From assembly GCA_030685235.1 (NCBI GenBank), contig MU839202.1:62001-126000 (forward strand): 64,000 nucleotides of DNA, read 5' to 3'. This document shows positions 1 to 12,489 of this stretch, piece by piece. Under the pieces are notes generated by a model. That model did no database searches, was not told where the DNA came from, and saw nothing but the letters and a program-made list of their open reading frames with translations. How positions within the stretch are numbered: position 1 is the stretch's first letter; each line of letters begins with the position of its first letter. Both the position numbers and the translations under genes were made by a program. This DNA is from Copromyces sp. CBS 386.78. Lineage: Eukaryota > Ascomycota > Sordariomycetes > Sordariales > Sordariaceae.

Positions 1-3000
1 CGGCCTTCCTCGCTCTCTCGAGCTGCCTCTGGTAAATATCCTCAAAGTTGATGCCTTGGGCATTGAAATTCAGGTTGATGTCAAACACATCGATCTCAAC
101 GTTCGTAACCATCTCGCTCGCCTTCGGGAAGTAGTCCTTATCGCCGATAGTCTTGACATCGAGGAGTAAACGCTTAACATCCTCGTAAAAGTCCATCGGG
201 CGGGCATAATAGCCATTCGCCAAGCGCTCCTCGATTGTAGTAGAGTCAAGGTTGTAGTAAAATTTGCCCGTCTTGGTGTCCAAAATGCCGTCAACACCAT
301 TTTGGTCCTTGGAAATAACAAAAGGCCGCTGCTCCTGTTCACCCACGTCGGGACGGACATAGTTGGGATCAGACTCCTGAAAAAGGTAGCTGATCGTGTT
401 GAGGGGAATGACGGGCTGTCTGAACTTGCGATACCTGCGCTGAATCTGCTCCATAATCGGTTGCAGTCTGGCCTTCAGCAAGTTCAGGCAGTGGAAATCA
501 AGCTGTCGTTGAGTCTTGATCTCCTCCTTGGTAGGAACCCTGGGTGGCGGCGGCGGGGCAACCGGCAGAATTTCGAGCACCCGCTTCTTGCGGTTGGAGA
601 TATCCGGGAATTCTTCAGGGGCCTTCCACAAGTTCTGGATGATGGGGAGAAAGAACATAACACGCTGTTCACGGTCCGGACGGGTGATGACGGGACGGTT
701 CCTCTTCGAGAAGCCGAACAGCTCGGTTAAAATCTCTGCTGGGACAAGCTCAGGCATCGTCTCCACTGTGCCGAGTACAAGAATGGGCTCGGTAGGTGAG
801 ATGCCTTTGAGCATCGTGGTGAATGTCGTCACGGCGGCATCGCTGAGGGTCGCCCACCAAGCATCCACATTAGGGATGAAAATGACACTGGGCTTGTGTC
901 GCTTAACCTCGGTGAAGAGGCTCACAATAACTTGTTCAGGGGGCTAGATGCCATAACGTTAGCCAATATTCCACGAAGTGTTGACAGCTGGAAACTTACC
1001 CTTGAGTCATTCAATACAACAGGCAAACCAAAATCCTGAACATGGACACCCTCCAAGTAATGCAAAACAGCCTTTGACAGATAACCGTGTCCCATACCGG
1101 CCACACCACAAAGGAGCAGGCGAGGGCGATAGATACGCGACCGCTGGAAGTCCTGACTCATCTGCTCCCTCTCGAACCCACCATCGAGATCCTTATACGG
1201 CTCATACATGGCCTCCTCAAGCGCGGTGGTCTTCTTTGGGCGAGGCAAAACCCTATCGAGCTGCGCAACGAGAGCTTCGAACTGCTTCTCCAGAAGTGGC
1301 TTGACCATTTTGGGAATAGTCATGGCGCTGGATGAAGCCGAACGCTCAGATGATGGCACCATCTTCTTGATTGAATGCATGAAATCGGATGCCTGAATGT
1401 GGATCTTCTGAGGGTTGACCACAAGCTTCTCCTTGGACGTGTAGATCTGGGGATACGTCCTCTGAATGGCATTGAGAGCCGCCTCGGTGCAAAGGGCACG
1501 GAGATCGGCACCGCCATAGCCCTTGGTGGACTGGGCCAACTGGTCCTTGAACTCGTTCGACAGGCCCCAATCCTTGGTGTGAATATCGAGAATCGATCGC
1601 CTTCCCTCAATGTCGGGAAGGGGGAAGTAGAACTCTCTGTCGAAACGACCAGGACGACGCAAAGCAGGGTCGACGTTGTCAGGGCGGTTAGTGGCACCGA
1701 TGACGATGACCTGGCCACGACCGTCCATTCCATCCATCAACGCCAAGAGGGTAGAGACAATACTGGCATGGATCTGCTCTTGCTTGCTAGACCGCACAGG
1801 AGCCAGGCCATCGATCTCATCGAAGAAGATGATACTTGGCTGCGTCCTCCGAGCTTCCTCGAAGAGCAACCTCAACTGCTTCTCAGCCTCACCAACCCAC
1901 TTGCTTAGAGCATCAGCTCCCTTGCGCATGTAGAAGCTGATCTTGCGGCCTCCGGAGCCGACCGAGTTGGCCAAGGCTCTGGCAAGAAGAGTCTTACCGG
2001 TACCGGGCGGACCGTGGAAAAGGACGCCTCGTGGTGGTGTAACATGAAATCTGGTGAACAATTCGGGGTACAAAAGGGGAAGCTGAACCATTTCCTTGAG
2101 CTGGTCAATGTGGCCTTGCAAACCACCAACTTTGCTGAAATCGACGCTCATATCGACGCCGAGGGGATCCGCATCCGCAAACGCCTTGGGGTTCTTCGCC
2201 TTGCCAACTTGAGGTGTGACGCCTCCAATACCACCCAAGCCGTCCACATTATGAGTCTGAGCCGTAGGATTGAATAAGCCAACCGGGGGAACGGCAGAAG
2301 TGGGTGTCATGCCAATAGGGTTCTGGCCAGGACCGGCCCGCTGAACCATCTCGTCGTCGCTGCTGTCGGAATCAACGCCGCCCGTAGCGCCGGTGCCCCA
2401 AGGGCCTCCTAGCAGAGCACCTCCTCTGGCGCCGCCAAAGGGGCCATAGGTGGTGTTCAAAGGACGATCCCATCCTGCGGCACCTGCGTTCCTCTTGCGG
2501 CCTCTTGCTGGGGTTGCCACAGGCTCCTCGTCTTCTTCGGCCTCAAGAGCGGCCAGGTCGATAGCTGGGATAGTGTAATCGACACGCTTGTTGGTGCGAC
2601 GTCTCTTGCCGGCGGGCTCCTCATAGACAATGGAGGGTGAGCGGCCACGGCGAGTGGCAGTTCTTCGTGGCCGCGAGCGTGAGCTCTGACGAAGCTCCTC
2701 AAGTTCTTCAGCGAGCTCCTCCTGATCCAGCTCGGCTTCCTCATCGCCAGAGTCCTGGGCACGGCGAGGCCTCTTGGCAGCGCGGGCGCGTGTGGAACGT
2801 CCACGAGCGGGTGTGCCGGAAGACTCGTCGGCACTGGAGGCTTTGCGACTACCCTTCTTCTTGACTGAAGCCTCCGAGGCATAGGCTTCGTTATCGCCTG
2901 ACTCGTCACCGGGCTCAAAGTCACTACTAGGTTCTGCGAGCGACCTCTTGTTCAAGCGAGATCCACGCCTCAAGCGGCTCCTGAGTCCTTCGGCTTCGGG

Positions 3001-4116
3001 CTCAACTGCTGTAGCTGTGGTCGAGGTAGCTGTGGTCGAGGCAGCTACGTTAGATGTGACGGCTCTAGCCCCACGAGTCCGCCTAGTAATCGGAGCATCG
3101 TCTTCCTCGTCAACATCTGCATCTTCTGCCGCTGGTTGGCTCTCGATCTGTGCAGGTTGTTCTTCGATAAATTGTTGAGCATCTTGTTCCTCCACGACCT
3201 GTTCGGCAGCTCCCTCTTGGTGTTCTTCTTGATGGTCAGCAGGCGCATCGGTCATGTTCGCGTCGCCGGCCAACTCGTCCACATTGTCAACGTTGGGTAT
3301 ATCCGTCTCGACCTTGAATTCTTCGTCGTCGTCCTCGTGGGAGGCTTCAGGGATGGGTGGAGGTTGGTGTTTCCTAATACCCTTGGCACCACGGGTAGCT
3401 CTGGAGGGGTGGGCCATAGCTTCCGGGCTCTTGCTTCTTGTTGATGCGCGAGTGACGCGGGTATGTCTTCCAGAGTTGGAGAGCTCGAGCAATGGCTCGT
3501 CCGTCTCCTCCGTCCGGGCTCTAGTAGAGCGGCGGGTCGGGGGAGCCATGGTTGCTGGTTCTTTGGCAGCAGCGCCACGTCTTGGTCGTTGTGAGCTTGG
3601 CTTGGCGGCTGTCTTGACGCTCAGCACGACAATGCGAGACTTCTTCTTCTTGTTGGGACTCCGTTCAGGAGATTCTATCGAGGGTCTGTGTTGTTCTTCG
3701 TCGGTCTCCTGGACGACGTCTTTATCTTGGTCGGACGACTGGACCTCGTCTGAATCTTCAGTGCTTTCCCTGTATGATTGATGTTTCGTGGCAGCCTGGC
3801 GCATCCGCCTGCCCGTAGCGTTGACGGGAGCGTCCGAGTCCTCCTCTTCTTCTTCGTCCTCCTCTTCACCGAAAGGAATGTCTTGTTCGCTCTCGCTGAT
3901 GTCGTCGTCGTCCTCAATGTCGGACCCTTTGTATCGGTTGTTTCGCCTGCGCGCACCGCCAGCAGCGCCTCGGTTCTTTTGGCGACGTGTATTTGCTTGT
4001 TTCCTTGCACTTCGCGGGGTTCGTTGCTTTTCCGCAATGGGGTCAAAGTTTTCGTCTTCGGAATCGGATTTGTTAGGGTCGAAATCCGCGAGAAAGTCCT
4101 TTTTGCGCTTAGACAT
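1..4116 (-). CDS. YTA7: Yta7/ATAD2-type AAA-ATPase with bromodomain (3' end beyond the window)
   Basis: Nuclear chromatin-bound AAA+ ATPase; this family (yeast Yta7, S. pombe Abo1, human ATAD2) acts on histone H3-H4 and at chromatin boundaries. The start ATG is at 4116 and gives MSKRKKDFLADFDP. About 600 residues of acidic and basic low-complexity sequence precede the first AAA domain (Walker A GPPGTGKT near residue 700, Walker B IIFFDEIDG near 762, then the arginine-finger region GRFDREF). One intron is visible at 944-999 (donor GTAAGT, acceptor TCTAG), so the coding exons are 1000-4116 and <1-943. The second exon carries the degenerate second AAA module (PPEQVIVSLFTEVKRH) and then a bromodomain (YYARPMDFYEDVKRL) at about 60-280. 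No stop is reached before the window edge. The domain order is diagnostic; family assignment is very secure. Confidence 0.95.
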
Positions 4117-6839
4117 AGCAGATTGATGGTGAGGGCAAAATGGCTAGGTATAATGTGGTCCAAAAATGGCTGCAAAAAATAGCCGTGAATAGGACTGGGG
4201 TGGGTGGTGGACAATAGTAGGGTGGGTTCGGATGGATGCCTATTCAGGGCCGATGGCGAGAATGGCGAAAAAGCTGGCGGTTGGTGAATTGTTGAGCTTG
4301 CGACCGGCTTTTGATCCGATGTTTATTGATGACAGTTATTCAATACCAGGTAGCCTGCATGTACAAGTCATGTTAGGTTCTGTGCAGTGCCGACCAAAAT
4401 AAAATGCGGCAACATGCCAAGGGGAGCGGGAAACAATAGGAAGCAAAGAGACGGGATGGAAAAAGGATGCAAAACCCAGAAAAGGAAAGAGCCACATACA
4501 GTTCTATGTTCTGGCACCCATGAAGATGGAGAGTGAAGTTGGGTCAACACTCCGCTCTCACCTTGCGGTCGGCAGGTCGACGACTAGCAGACGGTGGGAT
4601 GGACCGCTGGTAGCGTGATGATGCAGCATCGACGGAGCACTTTAGTTCAGGTCGGAGCTGCCTTGAGGTTTGGACAGAGCAAAACCTATTCAAGGGCGCA
4701 ATTGAGGTAGAGCCAGACAGAATGTCGAAGGGCATCTAGGAGAGGCACTGGCAGGTAGTAGGATTTGGTAGAATGCGACGACGATGGTCCTGTAATGCAC
4801 AATGCACACACGCAGACACACGCCCGACACTAAACTAGACTGCTCGTGGGAGAGTCGACGTCGGGATGTGTGGTGCCGGTGTTGTTGGTGCCGAGAGCTA
4901 AGAGGCTGTAGTAGTGGAGGGAGGCAGCAGTGTGGTGCAACTCCTCTCGCGCGCGCGCATAACTTCCTGGGGGAGGACTTGAAGCAAACTCCAGTGGTTG
5001 AGGTTAGGGTGGTGATGGTTGGGGTCCAGGCTGAAAATCGAGATAGCTTCACCTCGGGCAGAGATGCCGTGAATTGTTGTGCAGAAGGAAGGCAAGAGGC
5101 CAGAGGCAGGGGCAAAGAACTGCGACTGGCGTGAAAATGCACGGGAAGTGTTGAGTTGAGCGCGTTCGGTTCCCTTTCAGTTCCAAACTGAAAGGTTGCT
5201 GGTTGGCACCAAAGAAAGCCGCTCTGGCCAATCAGCACGCTCGGAGACCACAAAAAACTGGTCCATGCGCTGCAGGCACCAGCCCCAGCATTGCGAATCA
5301 CCTCAAAAAATGGCAATTGCCCCCCGCCCCGACATTTCGCCTGTCGTCCCAACTTTGACGCGTCGTGAATTGAGCACTCCTATTGACGCTGTCACCAACA
5401 CAAAATTGTTTTGATAATAGCAGTTCAGATTGAAAGCAGAGACAGCAGGGAGTATAGGGAAAGGTGCATTGAGGGTGCAGATGCAAAAATGAAGCGTCAA
5501 TTCAAAGAAGCAAGTCATTCATGGAAAATAATCGTTGAGAGTGAGACGCGTCTGAGTTAATGATCCCAAAAGCTCCTCAAAAGAGGCAATGTCGTCATAC
5601 TATTTGAGCTGGTTGGGGCTGGGTGCCGGTGAGGAAAAGTGCACTGGCTCTGGTCGCTTGGTGGGGGTTTCCCTCACGTGGCTTTCGAATGCGGCTCAAG
5701 CACTTCGACCTTCAGTTCAGACGACGCAAGGATCCAACAAGGGGAATGAAGCGGTCGGCAAGACGGACGGGGTGGTCAGGGCAACCTACGGGCCAGGGGA
5801 AACAACCTACCTTAGGGACGGACAAAAGTCTTGGAACGCTTGGGGAGGCACAAGGGACTCCATCCCACGTTGAGTGATCGGCTTCGGTCCAGCCCTACCG
5901 ACGGCATCTCACACCGCGGGGCGGCCAGCGGCCAGCGGAACAGCGGCCCCGGCCAGGAGGTGACGACACTCGGGGCGGATGTCCATCCATCCAACCATAT
6001 GGCTCCTTTTTTGGTTCCTTTTTTATGCTGGCCTAGTCGTTGGCTGCTTCAGTATTTACGTAGGATCTGCTGGGCACCTTCTTGTTACCTACACTACATT
6101 CCATGTTAGGTTGATATTTGTGGTTCTCGTTTTGCATATCAACTGGCGTTAGCTGGTTCAAGTTATTGATCCTCTCTGCCCCGTCACTCCCAGGTCGTCT
6201 CGTAGCCCATCATCAGTTCTTATCTTGCATTATTTGGTCCGTGCGGATATCGGTAGTAAACATACCCAAGGGCTCTTGAAGTGTTGAGGCACTCAGCACT
6301 CAGGCGCTAGGGTTTTGTGGGGTGACCATTCTTTCTTGTAGATTTCAATGTCATCTTTTTGACCCCATTCAGAGCTTATAATGATTGTGAGACAGTGGGT
6401 TTCACGCCATGCAACTATGGCCCATCGTTTCCCATGACTATTCTCTACACCGTCTATACTATGACATATGCTTTCTAGCGCAACTTTTTACTGCCTGACC
6501 CGCAAAATAACTGCTGTATACCTCCGCAAGATGCTCAAAGAGTTCGGTACAAGTCATGGCTTCCTCTTGATTAGGCGCGCTTGGGGCTGTGATTGGCCAG
6601 CGCCTGGGTGTCTTAACAACACACCATGGTGGTTGCGGCTGGAAGCGGCCAGACTTCCTGCTGAACATTCGCTTCTCTCGCCAAAATCATGCCCGTCCCC
6701 AGCAAATTTGTAGGGTGCTTCCAAGAGCAAGCGACAAAATGTCCAATGTAGGACTGGGTGGAAGATTTGCAATGCGCATAATCCAACTAAACTTGATGAT
6801 TTGATCCGTGGCCGTGATCCGGGCTCCTTCAAGAATGAT
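4117..6839. other. Intergenic and leader region between the YTA7 start and the RPA49 end
   Basis: This stretch should hold the promoter and 5' UTR of the YTA7-like gene and the 3' UTR of RPA49. The longest open frame (220 codons, minus strand, about 4690-5352) has low-complexity composition and no recognisable domain. I see no conserved gene, tRNA or 5S rRNA here. Confidence 0.5.
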
Positions 6840-8278
6840 TTACCTCTTCCTTGCCGGCAGTCTGATCTTGGGGAACAGGAGAGGCAGTTGCAGGACGGCA
6901 AAGTTCTCCATCTTGTCAGCGACCTTCTGCTGCTTGACGCGAGCTCCGATCTCGATAAAGTATTGGTTGAGCTGCTTTTGCTCCAGCTTGAGATCTTCCC
7001 TCAGGTCGATCGTGTTGACCCTAAAGCCGTCGATAATGGCGGCAAACGCACAGCAGTGCGTCATCAGGAGGTCGACGTGTGTCTTGCGCATAACTCCGCC
7101 GTCCGAGAACTTGCGGCGGATGTTCTCGATCACGATCTCGGGCGCCGGTGCCATCACCTCCCGCAGCTTATCCCTCTTACCAATACTCCTTGTGCCACGC
7201 TCCCTTCCTTGCGAGGTGGCGTTCCAGAAAATGATGACGAACAAGAGGTACCGCAGTACCCTCAGTCTGTGCACCGCATCGTCGCTGCTTGCTACGTTGG
7301 ATACACGCTTGGCGACGAAGCGCGAAGGTACCTGGATGTCCTCGAGGTTCTTGACGCTCTCCTGCCAATCCATCACCGGTATCGCGTTCAGGACCTCGGA
7401 TCCGATAATCTGGGCTGGTACGTAGACGTCGGCGATGTCCCTGGCCTCGAAGTTGCCGCGCGGTACTGGTCGGGCGTTGTCGACAGCGGCTTGAAGGTCC
7501 TCCTTGGTCGACATGTCCTTGGTGGCAGTCTTGATGGCGTCCATCATCACCAGCTCGCTCTGGCCGACCTTTTGGGTTGTAATGGCGTTCTCGGTAACGT
7601 CGCGGATCGCCTTCTTCGCCTTCTTGGTACCGAATGCTTCGCCGAGCTCGTTCCTCATGGCCATCATTTGCTGTTGCGCAGTCAGTCTCTGGGTTTATGC
7701 CCCTAGCCAACACCTCCATGCCTACCTGTTTCTGGTTCTTCTCCTCCATTGCCTCGTCAACGGCCTTCTGCGACCTGACTGTGCCGCGGAGCACCGTCTT
7801 GCGCGCCTCCACAATCTCGACCTCGGCGGTTTTGGGGTTAAAGATGCCGATGTAGTGCTTCAAGTATGGATCTGACGAGTCGCCTGTCCTGTCCTCGCGA
7901 GCTGTGTAGTCCATCGTTCGGTGGTTCGCAGAGTGCAACAGCAATTCTTGGGCGGGCGCGCCATTCTTCTTGCGCTTCGAGGTCTTGTCGGCCGGAGTGG
8001 CATAGGCTTGGAATTGTATGGATGAAGAGAGAGCGAGTCCCGAGGTCGCGGCTGGGGTCGCATGTTAGAGTCTTCCTCCATTGGACTAGTCGGCCATGGT
8101 TTCAGCCGATCAACATGTGCTTACCTACGACCGGAGGCGCATTCTGCGGCCTCTTCACGGCACCGACATTGATGAACTTTGGCGACTTGGATGATTTCTC
8201 GGAGTCAGACTTCGTCTTCTTGGTTTTGGATGTCGTATCCTCAGCGCTCTTGCGCTTCTTGTCTGATGAGCTACCCAT
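6840..8278 (-). CDS. RPA49: RNA polymerase I subunit A49
   Basis: A49 forms a heterodimer with A34.5 on RNA polymerase I and supports rRNA initiation and elongation in the nucleolus. Three exons join in frame: 8125-8278, 7726-8051 and 6840-7670; introns are 8052-8124 and 7671-7725. The product is 436 aa, close to the yeast protein. The N-terminus is a Lys/Ser-rich tail, then the dimerisation module (PPVVAATSGLALSSSIQFQ, LLLHSANHRTMDYTARED). The C-terminal half (from about residue 250) is the tandem winged-helix region, ending LPLLFPKIRLPARKR. The first acceptor (CCCCAG at 8052) was chosen because a TAA lies in this frame just upstream and the joined protein then matches the family. Both introns have GT/AG ends. 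The gene points away from the kinase gene, with eL41 between them. Confidence 0.93.
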
Positions 8279-9232
8279 GGTGGTGTTTGCGGGCTACAAA
8301 TGTGCTGGAGTCGTGAAGTCACGCCAAATCAAATGGATCATGCAGCTGGAGAGTCCCGTCGCTGTCTGAACTTCTGAGTGGATCCCGCAGCCAGAAAAAA
8401 ATTCTGCCGCCCGCCGGGGTCCCGTATCAGTTACCGCCTTTGCAATCGGCACACCACACTCGATGACGACGATGTGATATGTTGATGTTTGTTTTGATCG
8501 ACTACGAAACGCGAATTGGTTATCGCGAGGAATCAATTGCTTTTTACTTGGTCGAAGAGAAGGAAAAGTAGCAAGCCGCAAGCGCTCTAAAGCAGTCACG
8601 TAGACATGGAAGGTGTTCAATTGAAATCACAGGGTAAAGGAAGGCGTGGGACGCGGTTCCTTTGCCCTCGCGCATGCGGGACACTGTCTACCGCGTTGTC
8701 AGAAATTGTTCACGAACATTGCAATATTGCCGGTTTTTGATATCCAAATTGATGTCAGTTCGAAGGCTGGATGCCCTGAATGCCGCCCGCAAGAAAGGGA
8801 AGGATAAATTCACAAGCATGCAAGGCACGTTTGTCACAGGATTGAAGGGTATTGTCATGAAGCGAAGCGGCCTTGATTGATGTTGCGACTGGTATCCCGA
8901 ATTCGCATCCCCAAACTAGACAGTTTGCTCCCACCGGCGTTGATCCGTAAACGTCCTGTTGCTACTCAACCAAAAGTTGACAAGGCAACCAGCCAGTACC
9001 ATATCCACCAACAAACAGTTCCGTTCTGTGCGCGCCGCAGTTTGATGTGCAGCATATCCCGAGAGGTGCATGTTCCGTAGGAACCCTGAGTTCGCCTGAT
9101 CACCGCGAGGTTTCAGAGCGACCGATGTGGCGGCATTCCGTGTTGAGGAGGAGCCGACACCGAGCCCAAGTTGTTTGATGGCTTAGAGGATGATGATGTC
9201 AAGAGCTGATTGGGTCGAGTGAGGCGAGGCGT
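8279..9232. other. Intergenic region upstream of RPA49
   Basis: This is the promoter side of RPA49 and the 3' side of the eL41 gene, both on the minus strand. Only short open frames without family resemblance occur. Nothing else is recognised. Confidence 0.5.
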
Positions 9233-9390
9233 TTATTTGCTGGGATCGAGTCAGCGCGAATGTTCTAAAGTGGCAATTGTAGCAGCATCCATCGTCGATG
9301 CGCCGATGGTGAAACTTACGATCTCGCTCTCATCTTTCTTCTCTTGCGCTTAAGGCGTCTCACGCGCTTCTTTCTCCACTTCGCTCTCAT
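9233..9390 (-). CDS. RPL41: 60S ribosomal protein eL41 (25 aa)
   Basis: eL41 is the smallest eukaryotic ribosomal protein, a single very basic helix at the subunit interface. The minus strand from ATG at 9390 reads MRAKWRKKRVRRLKRKRRKM and continues RARSK, the full family length of 25 residues. Exon 1 is 9320-9390 and ends in TC; a donor GTAAGT follows at 9319, and an acceptor (GATCCCAG) ends at 9240. The last coding exon, 9233-9239, is only 7 nt (C AAA TAA) and completes Ser, Lys and stop. Without the intron the frame would run past the RS position, so the splice restores the canonical C-terminus. The gene is far too short for ordinary ORF calling. It sits between RPA49 and the kinase gene. 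Confidence 0.93.
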
Positions 9391-10094
9391 CTTGAACTGC
9401 TTGTATGTCAGTATGCGGCAGAGCCGATGATGGGGGATGGCAGCACGTACATCTTGGATTCAAAGATGAGTTTTGCTTGTTGGTGATGGGAAAGAGTTTC
9501 AACTTGCGGAGGAGGAGGGTGAACTTTTATCTAATAGGGTTCCAGGGCAAGCAGCCCTGTGGGGTAAGTCAGGTGACGCAAGCCCAAATTGCCAAAAGCT
9601 GCCGCTCTTTGTTTGGCTGCGGTCCGTGCGAGGTGCGACCTTTGCCCTAGGTGGCCCAAGCTCCTACGGAAGAGAGCTTGGACTGCATCAGAAGCTTGGC
9701 TCAGAGCTCGACTCTCTCGTGCCTGCCTGCCTGCCTGGCGAGCCTCAACCATCGACACTTCACTTCAAGTTCCACTTGCAAGCTGCAATATTCTGATGAA
9801 GGGAAGGCACGATCTGCCTGCAGGACAATTTTTGCACAGTGACTGGACCCACGAGAAGGAAAGGCCGATACCAAGGCACGAATTTGCGTCCCGGAAATTT
9901 CGTCCCTGTGATCTTGAACTCTTCCCGTCAATTCATTCATTCGCAAAGCCACTTTTGGCCATTGAACAGTCAACGCCATATGCGGCCATAAGTGACGAGA
10001 TCAACGCTTTCATGAGTCGAAGACCATCATTGTCGGCTTAATCATCATCATTATCCTCTGTTTAACCTGGTTCTGTGTTGAGATCTGGCTCGAA
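9391..10094. other. Divergent promoter region between eL41 and the FHA kinase
   Basis: About 700 nt separate the oppositely directed starts of RPL41 and the kinase, so both promoters and 5' leaders must lie here. Open frames in it are short and lack domain features. The 5' leader of RPL41 may contain an intron, which I could not place. Confidence 0.5.
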
Positions 10095-12489
10095 ATGTCG
10101 GAAAAGCCTGTGGCAAGTGTTTCTTTCGAGGACACTAGCACCAATCCTCCTACTAGAGGTAGGTTTTTATCATGATCCTGGGCAGACCGTGAATGTTGCC
10201 ATCTGGTTCGGCTGGTCTCCTCCAACCGGTGCTTCCTAACTTTCGAGTCGCCAGTGTAGGCGGTTTTTACATCCGGCCGAACCAGACAGTCAGAATTGGT
10301 CGTGACACGGACCGAGACAATAATGACGTTGTCTTTGCCGATGCCACGGTCTCAAGAAACCACTTTGAGCTGTATTCCATCACTGTTGACGAAGAAGGTC
10401 GCCATACATCACTTGTGTTTGTACGAGATCGGCAGTCTTCCAACGGAACTCTGCTCAACAAGAAGTGTGTTGGAAAGAAGCCAGACATCACTCCGGGAAG
10501 ACTACTCCAGACTGGGGATAGCATATCTATCCATCCTTACATCACTTTCAAGTTCTACCAGCTCGATGAGGGAAATTCTTTTCCTTGTCTCACTGCACGC
10601 CAGCGAGAGGAGCTCAAGGTAACTGGTGAGCAATGAAAACATACATGCCATGATCTAACTTGACAATTTCCAGCTTCTTGAGGACCGTTATCTGGTGACA
10701 GACCGCACTTTAGGAGATGGAGCCCATGCTGCTGTCTACCTGGCCACAGATGTCCTGACAGGGCAGCAGCTAGCTTGCAAAGTGCACAACCTGGATAGAC
10801 GGCCTCGGTCGCACCAGATACTCCGTCGGATCAGACAAGAGGCAATGCTACTGAGCTATCTCGATCACGTAGGGACCTTTAACGGCACACAGAGAGGCAC
10901 TTGACTAACATTGACTAACATAAAGTTGACAGCCGAATATTCTTTCCATCAAGGCCGCCTTTGAATCAGCGCATTCTGTGTAAGACTTCCATCATTGTTA
11001 GCTAGCAAGTTTGGGCAACTAACGTTTTCTAGGTACATCTTCACCGAACTGGCTACTGGTGGTGATCTCTTCTCGCTTTTATCACGCGAGAGGACACTCC
11101 CCGAGCTAGAGATACGTTGGATCATACGCCAGATCCTCAATGCTGTTGACTACATCCACAAGAAGGGGGTTGCGCATCGAGATATCAAGCCAGAAAATAT
11201 TCTCTGTGCCATAGCGCCCAATGTCTCCTACCGGCTTGTCCTCTCCGATTTTGGGGACTCCGCTGTCACAAACCGTGGAAGATTAAAATCTGAGGTTGGA
11301 ACAACCTTCTATCGCGCCCCGTGAGTTTCTCAATTTCCCTTCTCAGTTGACTTGTGTCACTGAATTTTTGAGGAGCAATACTAACGATTGGTCTAGCGAA
11401 TGTTATAACTCCGAGCAAGGTCACTCAATGTCTGTCGACATCTGGTCCATTGGGATGCTTTGCCTTCAGCTTTTCTCTGGATTCCAGGAACTTCCGAACC
11501 TTCGTCATCTAAACTTCACCAGCCAAGGCAGAATTGACAGTTACCTCAACATCATCTTTGGTGACCGCAGCTGTGACGCTGCCGTTCAAGATGGCGACAC
11601 AGACTATGATGATGATGACGACCCCATTGACCCTCAAACCTCCCGCCTTCGGCCAGATGGAGACTTTTCAAGCGATGCAAAGGACTTCATTCGCGGATGT
11701 CTCACGTACAACAGCAGGCGCCGGCTCACGGCGCGCCAAGCTCTTACTCATCGCTGGATGTGCGAGTCTGAGGAGGATGACTGTCTCTTTAGGCGTCTTG
11801 AGCATGACAATGCCGCTTCATGGGAGCCCAAGAAGATCCGACTAGGTCCCTTCATCGAGAAGCTCGGTAGGGCGACAGATGCGCACGATTGCGATGAACA
11901 AGAACCAAGTATGACAGCAGGACTCGTGGAAGAGGAAGACGACGACGAAGACGTTGGTACTAAGATATCACCACATTTTTCACGGAAGCCGACCCCATCG
12001 CCTGCCTCCTATCCATCATCATCCCATCAACAACGTGGAGATGGGGCCACAGGTCACCCATTAAGCAGCAACGGCCCGTCTTCTCCTCCGCTGACAATCA
12101 GAAACCGGAAGCGCCAGCCAGGTCTGTGGGTAGACTCCGAACCATCACCTCCCTCCGAGGAAGAAGAAGGAGGTGGAGAATACGGCGTTATCACGGCAAA
12201 CCGTCCCCCTCTGCCCTCTTTCACATTTACTCCACCATCACCAGGCTTGCCAGAACTTTCTTCGTCGCCCTTGTTGCCACCATCACAAGGGTCAATCATC
12301 CTCGGCGAATCTAACAGCAACGAGCACGTCGACAGGCGTTCAATGGAAGATGCATCCGTGACTGAGATCTGTTCACGTTGGCAACCACCCACAACCGCAT
12401 CAACTTTGGCTCATCTGAGAGAAGCAGAGAAAAGACGAAACGACTTCAAGTTGACCGAGTGTAAGAGACGGAAGACCTGTTCTGTCTGA
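10095..12489 (+). CDS. FHA-domain Ser/Thr kinase of the Chk2/Rad53/Dun1/Mek1 group
   Basis: Checkpoint-type kinase: an N-terminal FHA domain binds phosphothreonine and the kinase domain relays DNA-damage or meiotic signals. Six exons fit in frame: 10095-10158, 10260-10618, 10674-10868, 10933-10979, 11033-11320, 11397-12489 (681 aa). The first intron (donor GTAGGT, CTAAC branch site, acceptor GTGTAG) removes an in-frame TGA and joins G to GC, giving PPTRGGFYIRPNQTVRIGRD. FHA core motifs are IGRD, SRNHFEL and SSNGTLLN (about residues 30-105). Kinase motifs: glycine loop GDGAHAAV, in which the third glycine is alanine, LACK lysine, HRDIKPEN, DFG and RAPE. An Asp-rich insert (DTDYDDDDDP) lies late in the kinase domain, and a Ser/Pro-rich tail of about 240 residues follows. 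Having one FHA domain, it is closer in layout to Dun1/Mek1/Cds1 than to two-FHA Rad53; the exact ortholog is open. ATG 10193 is an alternative start. Confidence 0.88.

Noticed and set aside
4690..5352. 220-codon minus-strand frame as a gene
   Set aside because: Low-complexity Ser/Pro/His-rich composition, no domain, and it lies in the probable leader of the YTA7-like gene.
10193..10259. ATG 10193 as the kinase start
   Set aside because: It is possible, but the spliced start at 10095 uses a good donor, a CTAAC branch site and an acceptor that restores frame into the FHA domain, so it was preferred.
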